From Shimia sagamensis (GTDB lineage: Bacteria; Pseudomonadota; Alphaproteobacteria; Rhodobacterales; Rhodobacteraceae), in NCBI RefSeq assembly GCF_900182745.1, contig NZ_FXTY01000010.1:1-64000 (forward strand): a stretch of DNA of 64,000 nucleotides, written 5' to 3'. Positions 8,073 through 17,472 of this stretch are shown here, piece by piece. The notes under the pieces are model-generated. The model did no database searches. It was given only the letters and a program-made list of their open reading frames with translations, and was not told where the DNA came from. Each line of letters starts with the position of its first letter. Position 1 is the stretch's first letter. Both the position numbers and the translations under genes were made by a program.

Positions 8073-9380
8073 TCAATCTTTGGCTGTTACGCGGGAGAGA
8101 ATAAACGTGAAATCTGTTGGTTTTCCGGAGTTGCTGGCTGTCGCGCCGCTGTGGCATCCGATGCAGCTTGACGAGGATGTTGGCACCTCTCCCTGCAAGA
8201 ACGTTTCCATTGTGGTGTTCGCGAGATACGGGGGAAACGGCCTACCCTGAGGGTCGGTCGGATCACTCGGCTTCTGCGGATATTGCGTGCCGACCAGTAT
8301 GTAATTTCCCCACACCGAGTGCGGATTAACAGCTTTCAACGCCCCTTGAAAATGTGCGTTTATCCGCGTGGTTGTACCGTTAATTTGCGCTTCCCTCACC
8401 ACCTGAACTGGTGTTTGACCGGACTGGGTTGGGTTCCATGGCATTTCGGGCAATTGATTTGCTTTGCATGTGCTGCCGTTGTCCAAACAGCCTGAAGAGT
8501 AAAAGGAATAATGCTTGTTGGTGTTGAGGTTTCCTTTATCGGGCGCATTGTCGATATGTTCAAACGTGGACCAAATCCATTGAGGTGCCGAGTTTGTCTT
8601 GGTGGCGATGTGAAAACCAACCAAGCCTAACATCTCTGATGCGCAAGTGTTTTCGGCTTGATCGTAAACATAAGAGGTCGCCACATGGAAGCGGCTCGGA
8701 TCATCCCCTTTTCCCAGAATTTTCCAGGATGCTTTGACCTCCGTCGCCCCCTCGTTTCCGAACGGCGACGCGCCCGCAGGGAAGTTGATTTCTGAGATAT
8801 CTGAGAGGCCCGCAAGAGTGTAGAGTTTGTTTTGAACAATGTAATTGTACATGATCTCATTGAACAAAATTTCATAGCGAACATAATTGCCGTTTTGATC
8901 AATCAGTGGACCCGCATCCGCCTGATTGGTTAGGGAGACCACCGCCCCGGTTTTTGAAGAAACGTGACGGATGGTACGCGAAGGACCGGATTGAGCTTTT
9001 GTGTTCCCACATACTGGCGGGACAGCGCGAGGAGCCTGCCAAGTAGGGGGCACTTCACCATCTTCAACCAATATCTGGTAGTCTTCCATCCACGTTTCCC
9101 AGACGGTTGAATTGTCACCATTTTGACCAATGATGGAATTGACATCCGGTTGACCATTTTCGCCAACCGGCCAGTTCAGGGCAACAAAGCTCAGCCAAGA
9201 GTAAATGTTGTAGTCTTCATAATTGCCAATGGGATTGCCGGCTATCACATCTGCAGGCATGTCTGGAGCAAGCGACACGTCATTGGTTTGTGCCAATCCA
9301 TCACGTCCAGATAAACCGAGTGTCACTGCCGCGCAAAACCCAATGGTTGCGCCGGATCGGGCCACCCTAGAGATCGACAT
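8073..9380 (-). CDS. Secreted mono-haem cytochrome c-like protein of the dehydrogenase operon
   Basis: A 435-residue protein with a Sec-type signal peptide (hydrophobic about residues 11-25, cleavage probably near GLAQ). A single haem c motif, C406-I-G-C409-H410, lies close to the C-terminus after a serine-rich stretch. The long middle part has no haem motif and matches nothing I can name, though it is rich in Trp and Tyr and has extra cysteines (in VCGNT, TCASE, GCLDN) that may form disulphides. It overlaps the upstream gene by 14 bp and lies seven bases before the small-subunit gene. By position it should accept electrons from the flavoprotein in the periplasm. Related dehydrogenases normally use a tri-haem cytochrome, so one haem is unusual. 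Confidence 0.7.
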   Translation of the reverse strand: MSISRVARSGATIGFCAAVTLGLSGRDGLAQTNDVSLAPDMPADVIAGNPIGNYEDYNIYSWLSFVALNWPVGENGQPDVNSIIGQNGDNSTVWETWMEDYQILVEDGEVPPTWQAPRAVPPVCGNTKAQSGPSRTIRHVSSKTGAVVSLTNQADAGPLIDQNGNYVRYEILFNEIMYNYIVQNKLYTLAGLSDISEINFPAGASPFGNEGATEVKASWKILGKGDDPSRFHVATSYVYDQAENTCASEMLGLVGFHIATKTNSAPQWIWSTFEHIDNAPDKGNLNTNKHYSFYSSGCLDNGSTCKANQLPEMPWNPTQSGQTPVQVVREAQINGTTTRINAHFQGALKAVNPHSVWGNYILVGTQYPQKPSDPTDPQGRPFPPYLANTTMETFLQGEVPTSSSSCIGCHSGATASNSGKPTDFTFILSRVTAKD

Positions 9381-10335
9381 AGTAGAGCGAGCTCTCTGAA
9401 ATGACGGGAGGAGACCTGTACGTCATCAATCCAACAGGCGTGTACGTGCCTGACCCGCCAAACATAGTCATGAGGGCCGCAACCATTGGGTGGTCTGCAG
9501 AGCCGATCTCAATCGTGAAATCTGGAATTGGGACATCGGCTGACAATACTAGGCATTTGAACTGCCCAAAGATATTTCGCCTCGACGCAACCAGTCTTTG
9601 TGACGAAGGATTGGTCGCCTTGTGCGGGATCAGGCTCAGATCGATGATCTCCGATTGATCCCCTGGAACCACGCCGGACATGTGATCCAGATCAGCCACC
9701 TTTAGTCCAAAAAGGCTTTTGGCATCGCTTTGCTCAATGGGCGCGGGGATGGTGAAGTCCCAACTTGTGGCGCCGGGATTGTTCAATGCTGGGTTGGTGT
9801 AAACGAATGGGTGAGTCATCACCTTGTTCTCACCAAAATTATGCATGCCCCAATAAACCGCAATGCGATCGTCACATGGTACCCAAAGCCGGTAATTGCC
9901 AAGCGTTTTCGTGTGGTCGCGTCCGAGGATAAATTCGGAACTTGTCAACCCCTGTGGCACCATGTTCTCGCGTGCGTTTGAATAGGAAACAATATTCAGT
10001 TCGCATTCATGGGTAGGTTCAATGCCCAGGCTTGCCGGCGGTGGGTCGTTAAAATGGATTGGCTTGAGAATGTCCGCATAGGCTTGTGGATCATTAACGC
10101 CGGAATCGGAACTGTAGGTCATGAAATTGATGTTCACCAATCCCATGGGTTCACCATCGTTGGAGAGATCGGAAAACTCAAATGCCTTTAGGGAAGGGGA
10201 CTCTGCTGCCAAAATATGGTTGAGAAGTGCAATTGGCACTGCATGATACACCCAAACTGCAGAAAACGACCCATACCAAAATGACGAGTTTTCGGGGTAA
10301 GGTATTTTTTGTGTAACACCGGATTTCGTAGTCAT
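9367..10335 (-). CDS. Protein of unknown function, possibly acetoacetate decarboxylase-like, first in the dehydrogenase operon
   Basis: A 322-residue protein without signal peptide or membrane segment. The middle part (ECELNIVSYS, then a glycine-rich LGRDHTKTLGNYRLWVPCDD, then WGMHNFGENKVMTHPF) recalls the beta-barrel of acetoacetate decarboxylase-like proteins, where a conserved Lys and Arg/Glu line a hydrophobic cavity. I could not confirm the Schiff-base lysine, so this remains a suggestion. It is the first gene of a tight minus-strand set and overlaps the cytochrome gene by 14 bp, so it is co-expressed with the GMC dehydrogenase and may act on the same substrate or its product. It could equally be a family specific to this type of operon. 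Confidence 0.45.
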   Translation of the reverse strand: MTTKSGVTQKIPYPENSSFWYGSFSAVWVYHAVPIALLNHILAAESPSLKAFEFSDLSNDGEPMGLVNINFMTYSSDSGVNDPQAYADILKPIHFNDPPPASLGIEPTHECELNIVSYSNARENMVPQGLTSSEFILGRDHTKTLGNYRLWVPCDDRIAVYWGMHNFGENKVMTHPFVYTNPALNNPGATSWDFTIPAPIEQSDAKSLFGLKVADLDHMSGVVPGDQSEIIDLSLIPHKATNPSSQRLVASRRNIFGQFKCLVLSADVPIPDFTIEIGSADHPMVAALMTMFGGSGTYTPVGLMTYRSPPVISESSLYYVDL

Positions 10336-10445
10336 GCCATACCTCTTGAGCTAAAAAGGAAGGTGCTCATCAAATATCGGGGCGACTGTGCCTGTGGTCG
10401 TTTACTGTGCACCTTTTGGTAATATTAGGTATTCGCTGAAATAGA

Positions 10446-13400
10446 TTAGTTTTTGTCGACGTGGCTCAAGGCCTCCATCGCCTGTTTTACGGTATAGGTT
10501 TTTTCACCTCCTTCAATCATTTTTAGCTGGGTGCGCAGTTTCTGCGCGGCAATTGGCTTGGATCCTGTCGAAATCTGCATCTTAAGTTGGCTGGTTAATG
10601 CCTTTACTTTTAGAGACTTAGAGTGGAACCGATCAGCGATCTCCAAGGCCTTTTCAAACATTTCATCGGCTAGGTTTGAATTATCAGAAGATTGGGCAAG
10701 AAGGATTTCCCCGTTGAGACGCGCAAGATCTGGGGCCCAAAAATTCTCTCCTGACTCCTTCGCAAAAGCCTCTGCCTCTTCAATGGTTTTCAATGCGCCA
10801 TCGTAGTCACCGCCATCAAATTGCAATTCGGCCTTCAGGTGCAAAAAGTAAGTCAACCCAAGTCGGGATCTTGTTTCCATCCAGTTCTCAATACCGCTGG
10901 TGATCTCCTCAATGCCGGCCTGATAATCCCCGGTTTGTTTTGCTTTTGACCATGCAATGATGACTTCAGCCCAGCCGATCCAGAACTGGAACGTGTACTG
11001 CCGCGCAATAGAAAAAGTTTCTTCTCCAAACCGTCGAGCCGTTTCCACTTCGCCTGCAAAGCCATAGGTCCAGCTTGCAAAGGCCAAGGCCAAGGCTTGA
11101 GAAAATGGGTGTTTTATCTTCTCTGCTTCGGCAATTGCTTCGTTAGAAAGGCGGATGGCGTTTTTTATGTCACCGATCTGCCAAGCGGACATGCTAGCAT
11201 AAGCAATGGCGGCAACTTTAAAATCAACCACATCGTAGGACAAAGCTTCCGCCCTTTGATTTTCGTCCAGTTTGGCGTCGATAACATGCGACAATTGTTT
11301 GAGAGCGTCTTTCGGCTGCCCTTGATAAAATTGAGCTGAAGCGATTGAGCGGTTGGTGGCGGCTAGCATGACATCACTATGCGCCTTGGTCGCCATTTCC
11401 GAGAGTTTTGTCGCGAGACCAAGAGTTTCCGTGTAGCGCGCACTTAGCAAATGGAAACGAACCAATCCGTAGATCACCGGAAAGACGCCGGACGTATCTT
11501 CCCGCTCATTGGCCAGTTCGAGGGCTCTTTGATACGATTGGCTCACCTTTTCGTGGGCATAGCCCAAAGCCGTCGCCTGAGGCACGGCGAGCCTGACCAA
11601 AATGTCAAATTCACACGCGTCACGGGCCTCGCTCTGAGGTGTCTTCTTCAAGTTCTCTAGTGCGTTCTCAAGATGATTTATCGCTTCCAGACTGGCAGAA
11701 GAAGCCAGCGCTTGATCGCCAGCGATCAAATGATAGGAGTAGGATTTCTGGTGGTCGCCACCAAGGCCAAAATGATGCCCTAGCAATTCCGGCTCATACC
11801 CCCTGGCAGCCGAGAATTTCTTTTCCAGCGCTTGTGCGATCCTGAGATGAATTGCTTGACGATCACTCCGCAAGAGGGAGCGGTAGGCGGCATCCTGGAC
11901 CAGAGCATGTTTGTACTCGAAGGTCTTGTAAGGTGGTGCGCCGCGTCCATAGATCAATTCTGCATCGAGCAGCTGGTCCAGAACTTGTTCCAGCTGTTGG
12001 TCCCGGTGGCGTGAAACAATCGTCAACAATTCGAGGGAAAACCTTCTTCCTATGGTGGCGGCAATTTGAGCGACTTCTTTTGCCGAGGGGAAACGGTCCA
12101 AACGTGCCATCAAAGAGTCTTGCAATGAGTTCGGTACTGCCAGCTCTATGTTGTCGCTGATGATTTCGAGTTTTCCGTCAACTTTTGCCAACCATCCCGC
12201 GTCCAGAACCATTCTTGTGAGTTCTTCGGCATAAAGCGGAATGCCATCTGCACGATCTATGATTTGCTCTGTCAATTCGCCTGGTAGCTGCAAACCACCA
12301 GCCCGCGTCCTGACCATTCGGCGGATATCGGAGTTGCTAAAACGATTGAGCGTCAGAGAAGCAATTCCGGAGTGACTGCGGATGGGCGGCGTGTAATCTG
12401 GACGGAATGCGAGAATTAGAAACCACTTCTTGCGCCCAAGGTGCTCCATAAACAGAGTGATCATATCAAGAGTTGTTGGATCGCACCAATGCACATCTTC
12501 GAACTGCATCAGCAACGGTTTTTCATTCTCAAGCTCTGAGTAATAGTCCAGCAGGGCTTTAAATGTCCTCTGCTTTAGTTCTTCGGGGGAAACGTCCTGC
12601 AGGCTATTAGGATTGTCCGGTTGAATGTTGAACAACAGGGCCAGAATTGGCAGATGCTGCAACTGATTGATCGAAAGTTGGCGTCTGAGCGCCTCGTACT
12701 TCTCTTCGTTGCTGGGGAAGGCATTTAGTTTAAATCTGTTTCGCAATTCCCCGACAATCGGTCTGAGCATCGAATGGATGTGAAAAGACGAACTGAAAAA
12801 CCTCACAAGATGCATATCGGTTTCATCGATGGATGCGTTAAATTCCTCCAGCAACCGTGACTTCCCAACACCGGCCTCGCCGCTGAGCATCATGACCTGA
12901 CCGTCCGCTTGAAGCGCGTTGTGCCAATGTTGTTGTAACAACATTAGCTCTCCGTCTCGACCGATTAGGGGGGCAGAGCACTCGCCGCTGCCGCGGGATG
13001 GTTTGTGTCCTGTTTCGGCCACCTGAACGACCTGAAAACACGTGATTGGTTTTGAAAAACCTTTCAGCATTTTTTGGCCCAAATCGTTCAAAACGAACCG
13101 GCTTTTCAAAAGGATTTCCGTGAATTGGGAAATGACGACCTGTCCCGGCTCAGCGGTCTCTTGAAGGCGGGCAGCGAGATTAGGCACCTCTCCGATCACA
13201 GACATCTCTTCACCGGCTGCGCCGGCACCGTCGCGGCCAATAACAACGCGGCCTGTGTTGATGCCGATGCGCACATTCACGTTGTCGTCAAAAATCGCAA
13301 GCGGGGATTGGGGACCGCTAAACAGGTCGGCGATTTGAAGGCCTGCCCGAACTGCGTTTTCGGTGGCATCTTCATGGGCAACGGGATGGCCAAAAAGCAC

Positions 13401-13871
13401 TATAATTCCGTCGCCCAGATGTTGGTAAACAGTGCCGCTGCACGTTGCAACGATTTTACCACATGCCATTCGATAAGACGCTAGGAGGCTGCGCATGTCT
13501 TCGGGATCAAGCTTCTCCGCAAGCCGGGTTGATTCCACAAGGTCGCAAAAAAGGATCGAAATCTGCCGGCGTTCTGCTTCGTGAACAAGCGATATCTCGT
13601 TTTGCGTTTCGGCAAAAGACGTGCCCACGGCAGAGCTGTACACATCTGATGCGGCATCCCACTTACCGGTGTCACTAGGTGTTCCCAAGGGTGTCGGCAC
13701 GGCCACCGCCGCGGGAATGCCGCCAAGTTCGGTACCGCAGTTCGAGCAAAATTTCGCGTTAGGGTGAGGGGATGCACCACAATCAGAGCACGCCCTAATC
13801 AGTTTCGTTCCACACTGAGAGCAAAAAACGTCGCTCAGCGCACAGCTAGTCCCACAATTCCCGCATTTCAC
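10446..13871 (-). CDS. Zinc-ribbon / class III nucleotidyl cyclase / AAA ATPase / TPR signalling protein
   Basis: An 1141-residue cytoplasmic multidomain protein. Residues 3-45 hold two zinc ribbons (Cys3, 6, 17, 20 and Cys28, 31, 42, 45). Residues 100-285 are a class III adenylate/guanylate cyclase domain with the metal-binding Asp110 (ILFCDLVEST) and Asp154 (HLGDG) and the Asn231/Arg235 pair in NLAARL. A large AAA/NACHT-like ATPase follows, with Walker A GEAGVGKS at 331-338 and a Walker B-like MQFEDVHW near 455. About residues 700-1140 are TPR-like helical repeats. The key cyclase residues are present, so it may make cAMP or cGMP, gated by ATPase and TPR inputs. It lies 110 bp upstream of the dehydrogenase operon on the same strand, so co-transcription is possible. 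The ligand is unknown. Confidence 0.9.
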   Translation of the reverse strand: MKCGNCGTSCALSDVFCSQCGTKLIRACSDCGASPHPNAKFCSNCGTELGGIPAAVAVPTPLGTPSDTGKWDAASDVYSSAVGTSFAETQNEISLVHEAERRQISILFCDLVESTRLAEKLDPEDMRSLLASYRMACGKIVATCSGTVYQHLGDGIIVLFGHPVAHEDATENAVRAGLQIADLFSGPQSPLAIFDDNVNVRIGINTGRVVIGRDGAGAAGEEMSVIGEVPNLAARLQETAEPGQVVISQFTEILLKSRFVLNDLGQKMLKGFSKPITCFQVVQVAETGHKPSRGSGECSAPLIGRDGELMLLQQHWHNALQADGQVMMLSGEAGVGKSRLLEEFNASIDETDMHLVRFFSSSFHIHSMLRPIVGELRNRFKLNAFPSNEEKYEALRRQLSINQLQHLPILALLFNIQPDNPNSLQDVSPEELKQRTFKALLDYYSELENEKPLLMQFEDVHWCDPTTLDMITLFMEHLGRKKWFLILAFRPDYTPPIRSHSGIASLTLNRFSNSDIRRMVRTRAGGLQLPGELTEQIIDRADGIPLYAEELTRMVLDAGWLAKVDGKLEIISDNIELAVPNSLQDSLMARLDRFPSAKEVAQIAATIGRRFSLELLTIVSRHRDQQLEQVLDQLLDAELIYGRGAPPYKTFEYKHALVQDAAYRSLLRSDRQAIHLRIAQALEKKFSAARGYEPELLGHHFGLGGDHQKSYSYHLIAGDQALASSASLEAINHLENALENLKKTPQSEARDACEFDILVRLAVPQATALGYAHEKVSQSYQRALELANEREDTSGVFPVIYGLVRFHLLSARYTETLGLATKLSEMATKAHSDVMLAATNRSIASAQFYQGQPKDALKQLSHVIDAKLDENQRAEALSYDVVDFKVAAIAYASMSAWQIGDIKNAIRLSNEAIAEAEKIKHPFSQALALAFASWTYGFAGEVETARRFGEETFSIARQYTFQFWIGWAEVIIAWSKAKQTGDYQAGIEEITSGIENWMETRSRLGLTYFLHLKAELQFDGGDYDGALKTIEEAEAFAKESGENFWAPDLARLNGEILLAQSSDNSNLADEMFEKALEIADRFHSKSLKVKALTSQLKMQISTGSKPIAAQKLRTQLKMIEGGEKTYTVKQAMEALSHVDKN

Positions 13872-14517
13872 TGAAATATCCTTTGAGGAGGACCACCTTC
13901 AGTCACGCGACCCATAAAACAATTACCAAAGAAGTATATTAATACCCTTTTTTAGCTCTGATCTGGCATTCGGTCCAGAAAAAAGCAAAATCGGGTGGTT
14001 CCCAATGGCCCCGAGTTCGGCGATGCAAAGATGACGCCCCGCTCCTCGACAGGGACATTTATCATTGCTCAGTCATCGAAATCTGAAACACACCCTATCG
14101 GATCACTCACCCTCAAAAGACCAAGAAACAATACGCCGCAGCGCAAGCATAGCCAGTAAACGAGCTCGCTATGTGAGGGCATTTCGCCTGCTGACTTTGC
14201 TTCACCAATGGTGGGCCAGTATTAAAGGCCCATACCGGTGTCCGTCGCCAGGGATTTGGAGATGGGGCAAGCCGCTTTCGAATTGGTTGGCAAGTTTAGG
14301 CCGTAGCAAGAGTTGAGCTGGCACTGAAGGCCGGTGATTAAGTGCCCTATCCGGCCTTGGCATTCGACACAGCACAGTAAACGACATGATCTAGTTTACG
14401 GTTCGCTGCCTGAACAAGGATCGTGTAGAAGGGGGATTGAAAGTACCGTCACGACATTTTGTATGGTGCCTCAGGTTACCTAGGGCCACACATAACAGAG
14501 CATTTTGGGAGCGAAGA
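13872..14517. other. Gene-less stretch upstream of the cyclase gene
   Basis: About 650 bp between two divergent genes. It should hold the promoters of both. AT-rich stretches occur just upstream of the cyclase gene (near 13920-13990), but no confident promoter, operator or RNA gene was found. The short open frames in the middle have no family resemblance. Confidence 0.4.
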
Positions 14518-14787
14518 ATGATAAAAGGTGTTTGGGGAGTGGCTTGTACGGCCATCCTGCTTGCAGGCTGTACGGATTTGGGTGGTGGATCCAATTCGGA
14601 AGGCCATCTTACAAATCTCTCCGACAATCTGGTTGCGCTGGCCGCGCCGCATCAAGATCTCAGCACGGTCCGGATCAACCCCGATGACGGGTGTTATGAA
14701 TATCGTCACGTGGGGCCTGTTGAAACAACCTACTTGCCTCTGCGGGCTCACGCAGGGAACCCGCTGTGCTCTCGGCCTCCGGAATAG
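14518..14787 (+). CDS. Small predicted lipoprotein
   Basis: An 89-residue protein starting MIKGVWGVACTAILLAGC: a positively charged start, a hydrophobic stretch and a lipobox LAGC with the lipidated Cys at residue 18. The mature part (about 70 residues) contains DDGCYEYRHVGP and ends NPLCSRPPE; its two further cysteines could pair. GGAG stands at proper distance before the ATG, which is why the longer upstream frame is rejected. It is probably anchored to the inner face of the outer membrane. It converges with the L,D-transpeptidase gene, ending 18 bp from that gene's end. No family was recognised and its role is unknown. Confidence 0.7.
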   Translation: MIKGVWGVACTAILLAGCTDLGGGSNSEGHLTNLSDNLVALAAPHQDLSTVRINPDDGCYEYRHVGPVETTYLPLRAHAGNPLCSRPPE

Positions 14788-14805
14788 GCGTTTCACCCTT
14801 TGCGC

Positions 14806-15471
14806 TTATGCGCGTGATGTGATCGCGTCTTCAGGCGGGTGCAGATGGGCCGTCGATCCGGTTGCAACGTGCTCGTACAGATCGTTGATGTGAGGCATGA
14901 CCATCCGCACACATCCCGAGCTTGCCCGCCCCCCGATGGACCTAGGCGAAGGCGAGCCGTGAATTCTCAGATATGTGTCGCGGTTCCCGACATATAGATA
15001 GAAGGCGCGGGAGCCCAATGGGTTAGATGGCCCGCCGTTCATGCCGTTTTCGTGTTGTTTATACACGCTCGGCTCGCGTTTGATCATTTGGGCTGTTGGC
15101 GTCCAGGTTGGCCACTTGGTCTTACGGCGGATGGCATAGGTGCCGGGTTCATAAAGATTGCCTTTGGCAATGGCCACGCCGTACCGCATCGCGGTTCCGT
15201 CGCTTTGGATGTGGTATAAATAGCGGGCCACGGCGTCGACATGGATATCCCCAGCTGTCAGGCCATCGTTTGCTTGAACTGTTTGTGGCAGAAATCTGGC
15301 GTGCAGATCCCAAGGGTTGGAGGTGGCCGGGTCATAGTTCGCTGGGGTTACTTGGCGATCCCAACTGGTCCATTTCGAGCGATCAGAAACTGGCGCAGCT
15401 CCTGCAGGTTTTGCAAGAGGTGCCGAAAACAATGCGGCAGACGTGATCAGGAAGTGTCGGCGGGTCAGCAT
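14806..15471 (-). CDS. L,D-transpeptidase (YkuD family), exported
   Basis: A 221-residue enzyme that would cross-link peptidoglycan by 3-3 bonds or attach proteins to it, acting in the periplasm. The N-terminus MLTRRHFLITSAALFSAP has a twin-arginine-type signal. The YkuD catalytic motif is intact: His171 in RIHGS, then SIGGRASSGCVRM with nucleophile Cys187, Gly186 and Arg189. Residues 75-170 form the beta-sandwich entry to the domain (VARYLYHIQSDGT, then YGVAIAKGNLYEPG). The start was chosen at the ATG before the twin-arginine sequence, preceded by GAGGGAC; the upstream extension is non-coding in character. It is a single gene by layout. Carbapenem-insensitive cross-linking is the family role; the specific partner is not inferable. 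Confidence 0.9.
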   Translation of the reverse strand: MLTRRHFLITSAALFSAPLAKPAGAAPVSDRSKWTSWDRQVTPANYDPATSNPWDLHARFLPQTVQANDGLTAGDIHVDAVARYLYHIQSDGTAMRYGVAIAKGNLYEPGTYAIRRKTKWPTWTPTAQMIKREPSVYKQHENGMNGGPSNPLGSRAFYLYVGNRDTYLRIHGSPSPRSIGGRASSGCVRMVMPHINDLYEHVATGSTAHLHPPEDAITSRA

Positions 15472-15873
15472 TACAAATGTCCCTCGGAAGAATTTTGAGT
15501 CGAAACTTAGGGCGCTATTTGTTGGCGAAGAAGTCACATTATTGTGTGAAATACCATGCGGTGGCTCTGTAGTGGGTTTCAAAAGCCTGGATCTAGATCT
15601 GCTTTTGGTGAGGAGCGGGCCAAGGTTTCCAGCTTCAGGGGCATTTTTTTAGCGGCACCTACCGGATTGAGCTTATCGCATTGTGACGTTTTACGTGCCC
15701 GAGTTGTAGGGAATGTGATGAGCAATTTATCTAGCTGACGGAGGCGCAAATGCAGTGGTCTCGGCCATACTTTAAAAAGAGCTGAGGTCGTGCGCTCGTG
15801 GATGACTGCCGTGTTTTGATTGGCATTCATCCTTTGATGGGAATAGTCCCTTGGCTTTCGAGAGACAGGCTGC
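15472..15873. other. Gene-less stretch between transpeptidase gene and transposase remnant
   Basis: About 400 bp with no supported gene. It should contain the promoter of the L,D-transpeptidase gene at its left end. The right end runs into transposon debris. Nothing else was recognised. Confidence 0.4.
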
Positions 15874-16122
15874 CTAAAATGAGCTGAGAGACCGGAAGTT
15901 TTGCGTGGCAAGACCATTCCCAGCTACCATGAAATCCTTGGAGCATTTGTAATGAATGCCCTGCGATATGCCTTCGCGGCGACACTGCTCAGCAATGCTG
16001 TCATCCCCACGCAAGCCGTCCAAGACGATCCTGATCTTCTTTTCAGAGGAATACTGTTTGCGGGTCGCCCGTTTGATATCTTTGACGACCTTCTCTCCCG
16101 GGCTTTTGGCTGTCTTTCTCAT
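15874..16122 (-). pseudogene. Truncated IS3-family transposase OrfA
   Basis: The frame beginning MRKTAKSPGEKVVKDIKRAT followed by KIRIVLDGLRGDDSIAEQCR reads as the helix-turn-helix N-terminal part of an IS3-family OrfA. After KDFMVAGN the family sequence should continue into AGKKRLAGDT and a leucine zipper, but here it is replaced by an unrelated tail and a stop. OrfB is absent. So only the first 75 or so codons survive. It differs from the two other transposase remnants in the window and is a separate insertion event. Confidence 0.8.
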
Positions 16123-16412
16123 CTTCCGATCCTTGGTGGATACGATGCGCCAGGAACACTCTATTATCAAATTGCCCTATTTGGACCCATCAGCGCTGAC
16201 GTCAGACACAGCAATTGTGCGCACGAGAGCAAACTGATCTGAGGTGTCGATCCATGACACCAGCCGTTACGAATTTCTTCAAGGTAGGTCAATTCAGGCT
16301 CCGCTCATCAAATGCGCGAGATTGGCTCCCTAGGGGGGGATTACCGTTCGAAAGTCGCTCATTGGGTAACCTTTCCCCGTTTTTTGGTCCGCTCCGCGCA
16401 AGCGTAGCAAGG

Positions 16413-17274
16413 TCACGTTTCAATTTTTTGAGCAATCTTCCGCAAGGAATTCGCCAATTTTTCGCGTCTTTCTTGTCGGTCCGCTTCAATTTCGGTACGG
16501 CGGTTTTCAAACTTTTCTTTGGAGGTTTCAGCCGCGTTTTCTATTTGTTCGTCAATCGCATCAAGGCGAGCATCGAACTCCTTGTCCATCGTTTCCAAGC
16601 GACTTTCTATCTTGCCCCGCTTTTCTGCCATGGTAGATTCCAGCGCGGATATCTTGGTCTGGATCGCCGCTTTTGCCTCATCATTGGTCTGCTGAAATTC
16701 TTCTTCAAGCGCGTCCATTTCCCGGTCAAATGCTTCCATCTCGGCTACGACTTGCTCATCAATGGCGTCCACGCGCAGTTTCCGAAAAACAACACCACCA
16801 ACGTCCTTCATCGTGCTGTCCAAAGGAGCGGTCCACACTTCATCAACCGAAGCCACAACACAGGACTTTCCGGGCAATAATTCGACGGCAATATACTTCC
16901 AGTATTGTAGCGTCCACACCCGCAACCCAGAGATCGCGGTAAGCACCAAATAGACCGCCAGTCATGGTGCCCAGTGCCATGCCGCCTGCTGCGACTTGCG
17001 CAGCTGCCGCAGTCCCTGCCACAGCCGCGCCGGAGGCCACTGCGGCTGGTCCAGCCAACACACCAACCATCGCACCAAGCAACATACCAAAGGCAGTCCC
17101 GATAGGCCCTTCGTCAGCTCCGCTCTTTACTTCGACATTTCCATCGATGTCTTTGGCAATGACTCCCGCTGCATAGACAGCCAACTCACCATTCCTATGC
17201 AGATCCCGCATAGCGTCGGCGCCTTTGAAAGCCTCTTCTTCGGTGTCAAATACAATGGCAATGAATTTTTCCAT
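16413..17274 (-). pseudogene. DUF1269-type membrane protein with C-terminal coiled coil, frameshifted
   Basis: Two overlapping frames together make one protein. The first (from MEKFIAIVFDTEEEAFKGAD) carries a ferredoxin-like N-terminal domain and a Gly/Ala-rich membrane hairpin about residues 60-112. After DATILE it goes out of frame. The second frame supplies ELLPGKSCVVASVDEVWTAP and then about 120 residues of charged coiled coil (rich in Glu, Arg and Lys, with heptads such as IDEQIENAAETSKEKF). The joint length of 862 bp is one base more than a multiple of three, and a single extra T in GAAGTATATTGCC near 16888 would explain it: removing it restores LEDIAVELLPGK. It is either a real recent mutation or a sequencing error. 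It follows the HlyD gene on the same strand, about 200 bp downstream. Confidence 0.75.
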
Positions 17275-17472
17275 TTCATATTTCCTTCTTAAATTGATGT
17301 GGTTGTCCTAGGGAGCGCGCCCATTCTGCATATCTAATTCTACAGTTGGGGTTGCGTTCTCGGTCCCTAAAACGATGCCGCAAAAAATGTGTCAAACCAT
17401 ATGAAAGGGCTTAGCTTTTCCTCCCTCGAACGAATGGACATTTCCGCACATACAGAACGCACGTCAGTGATG

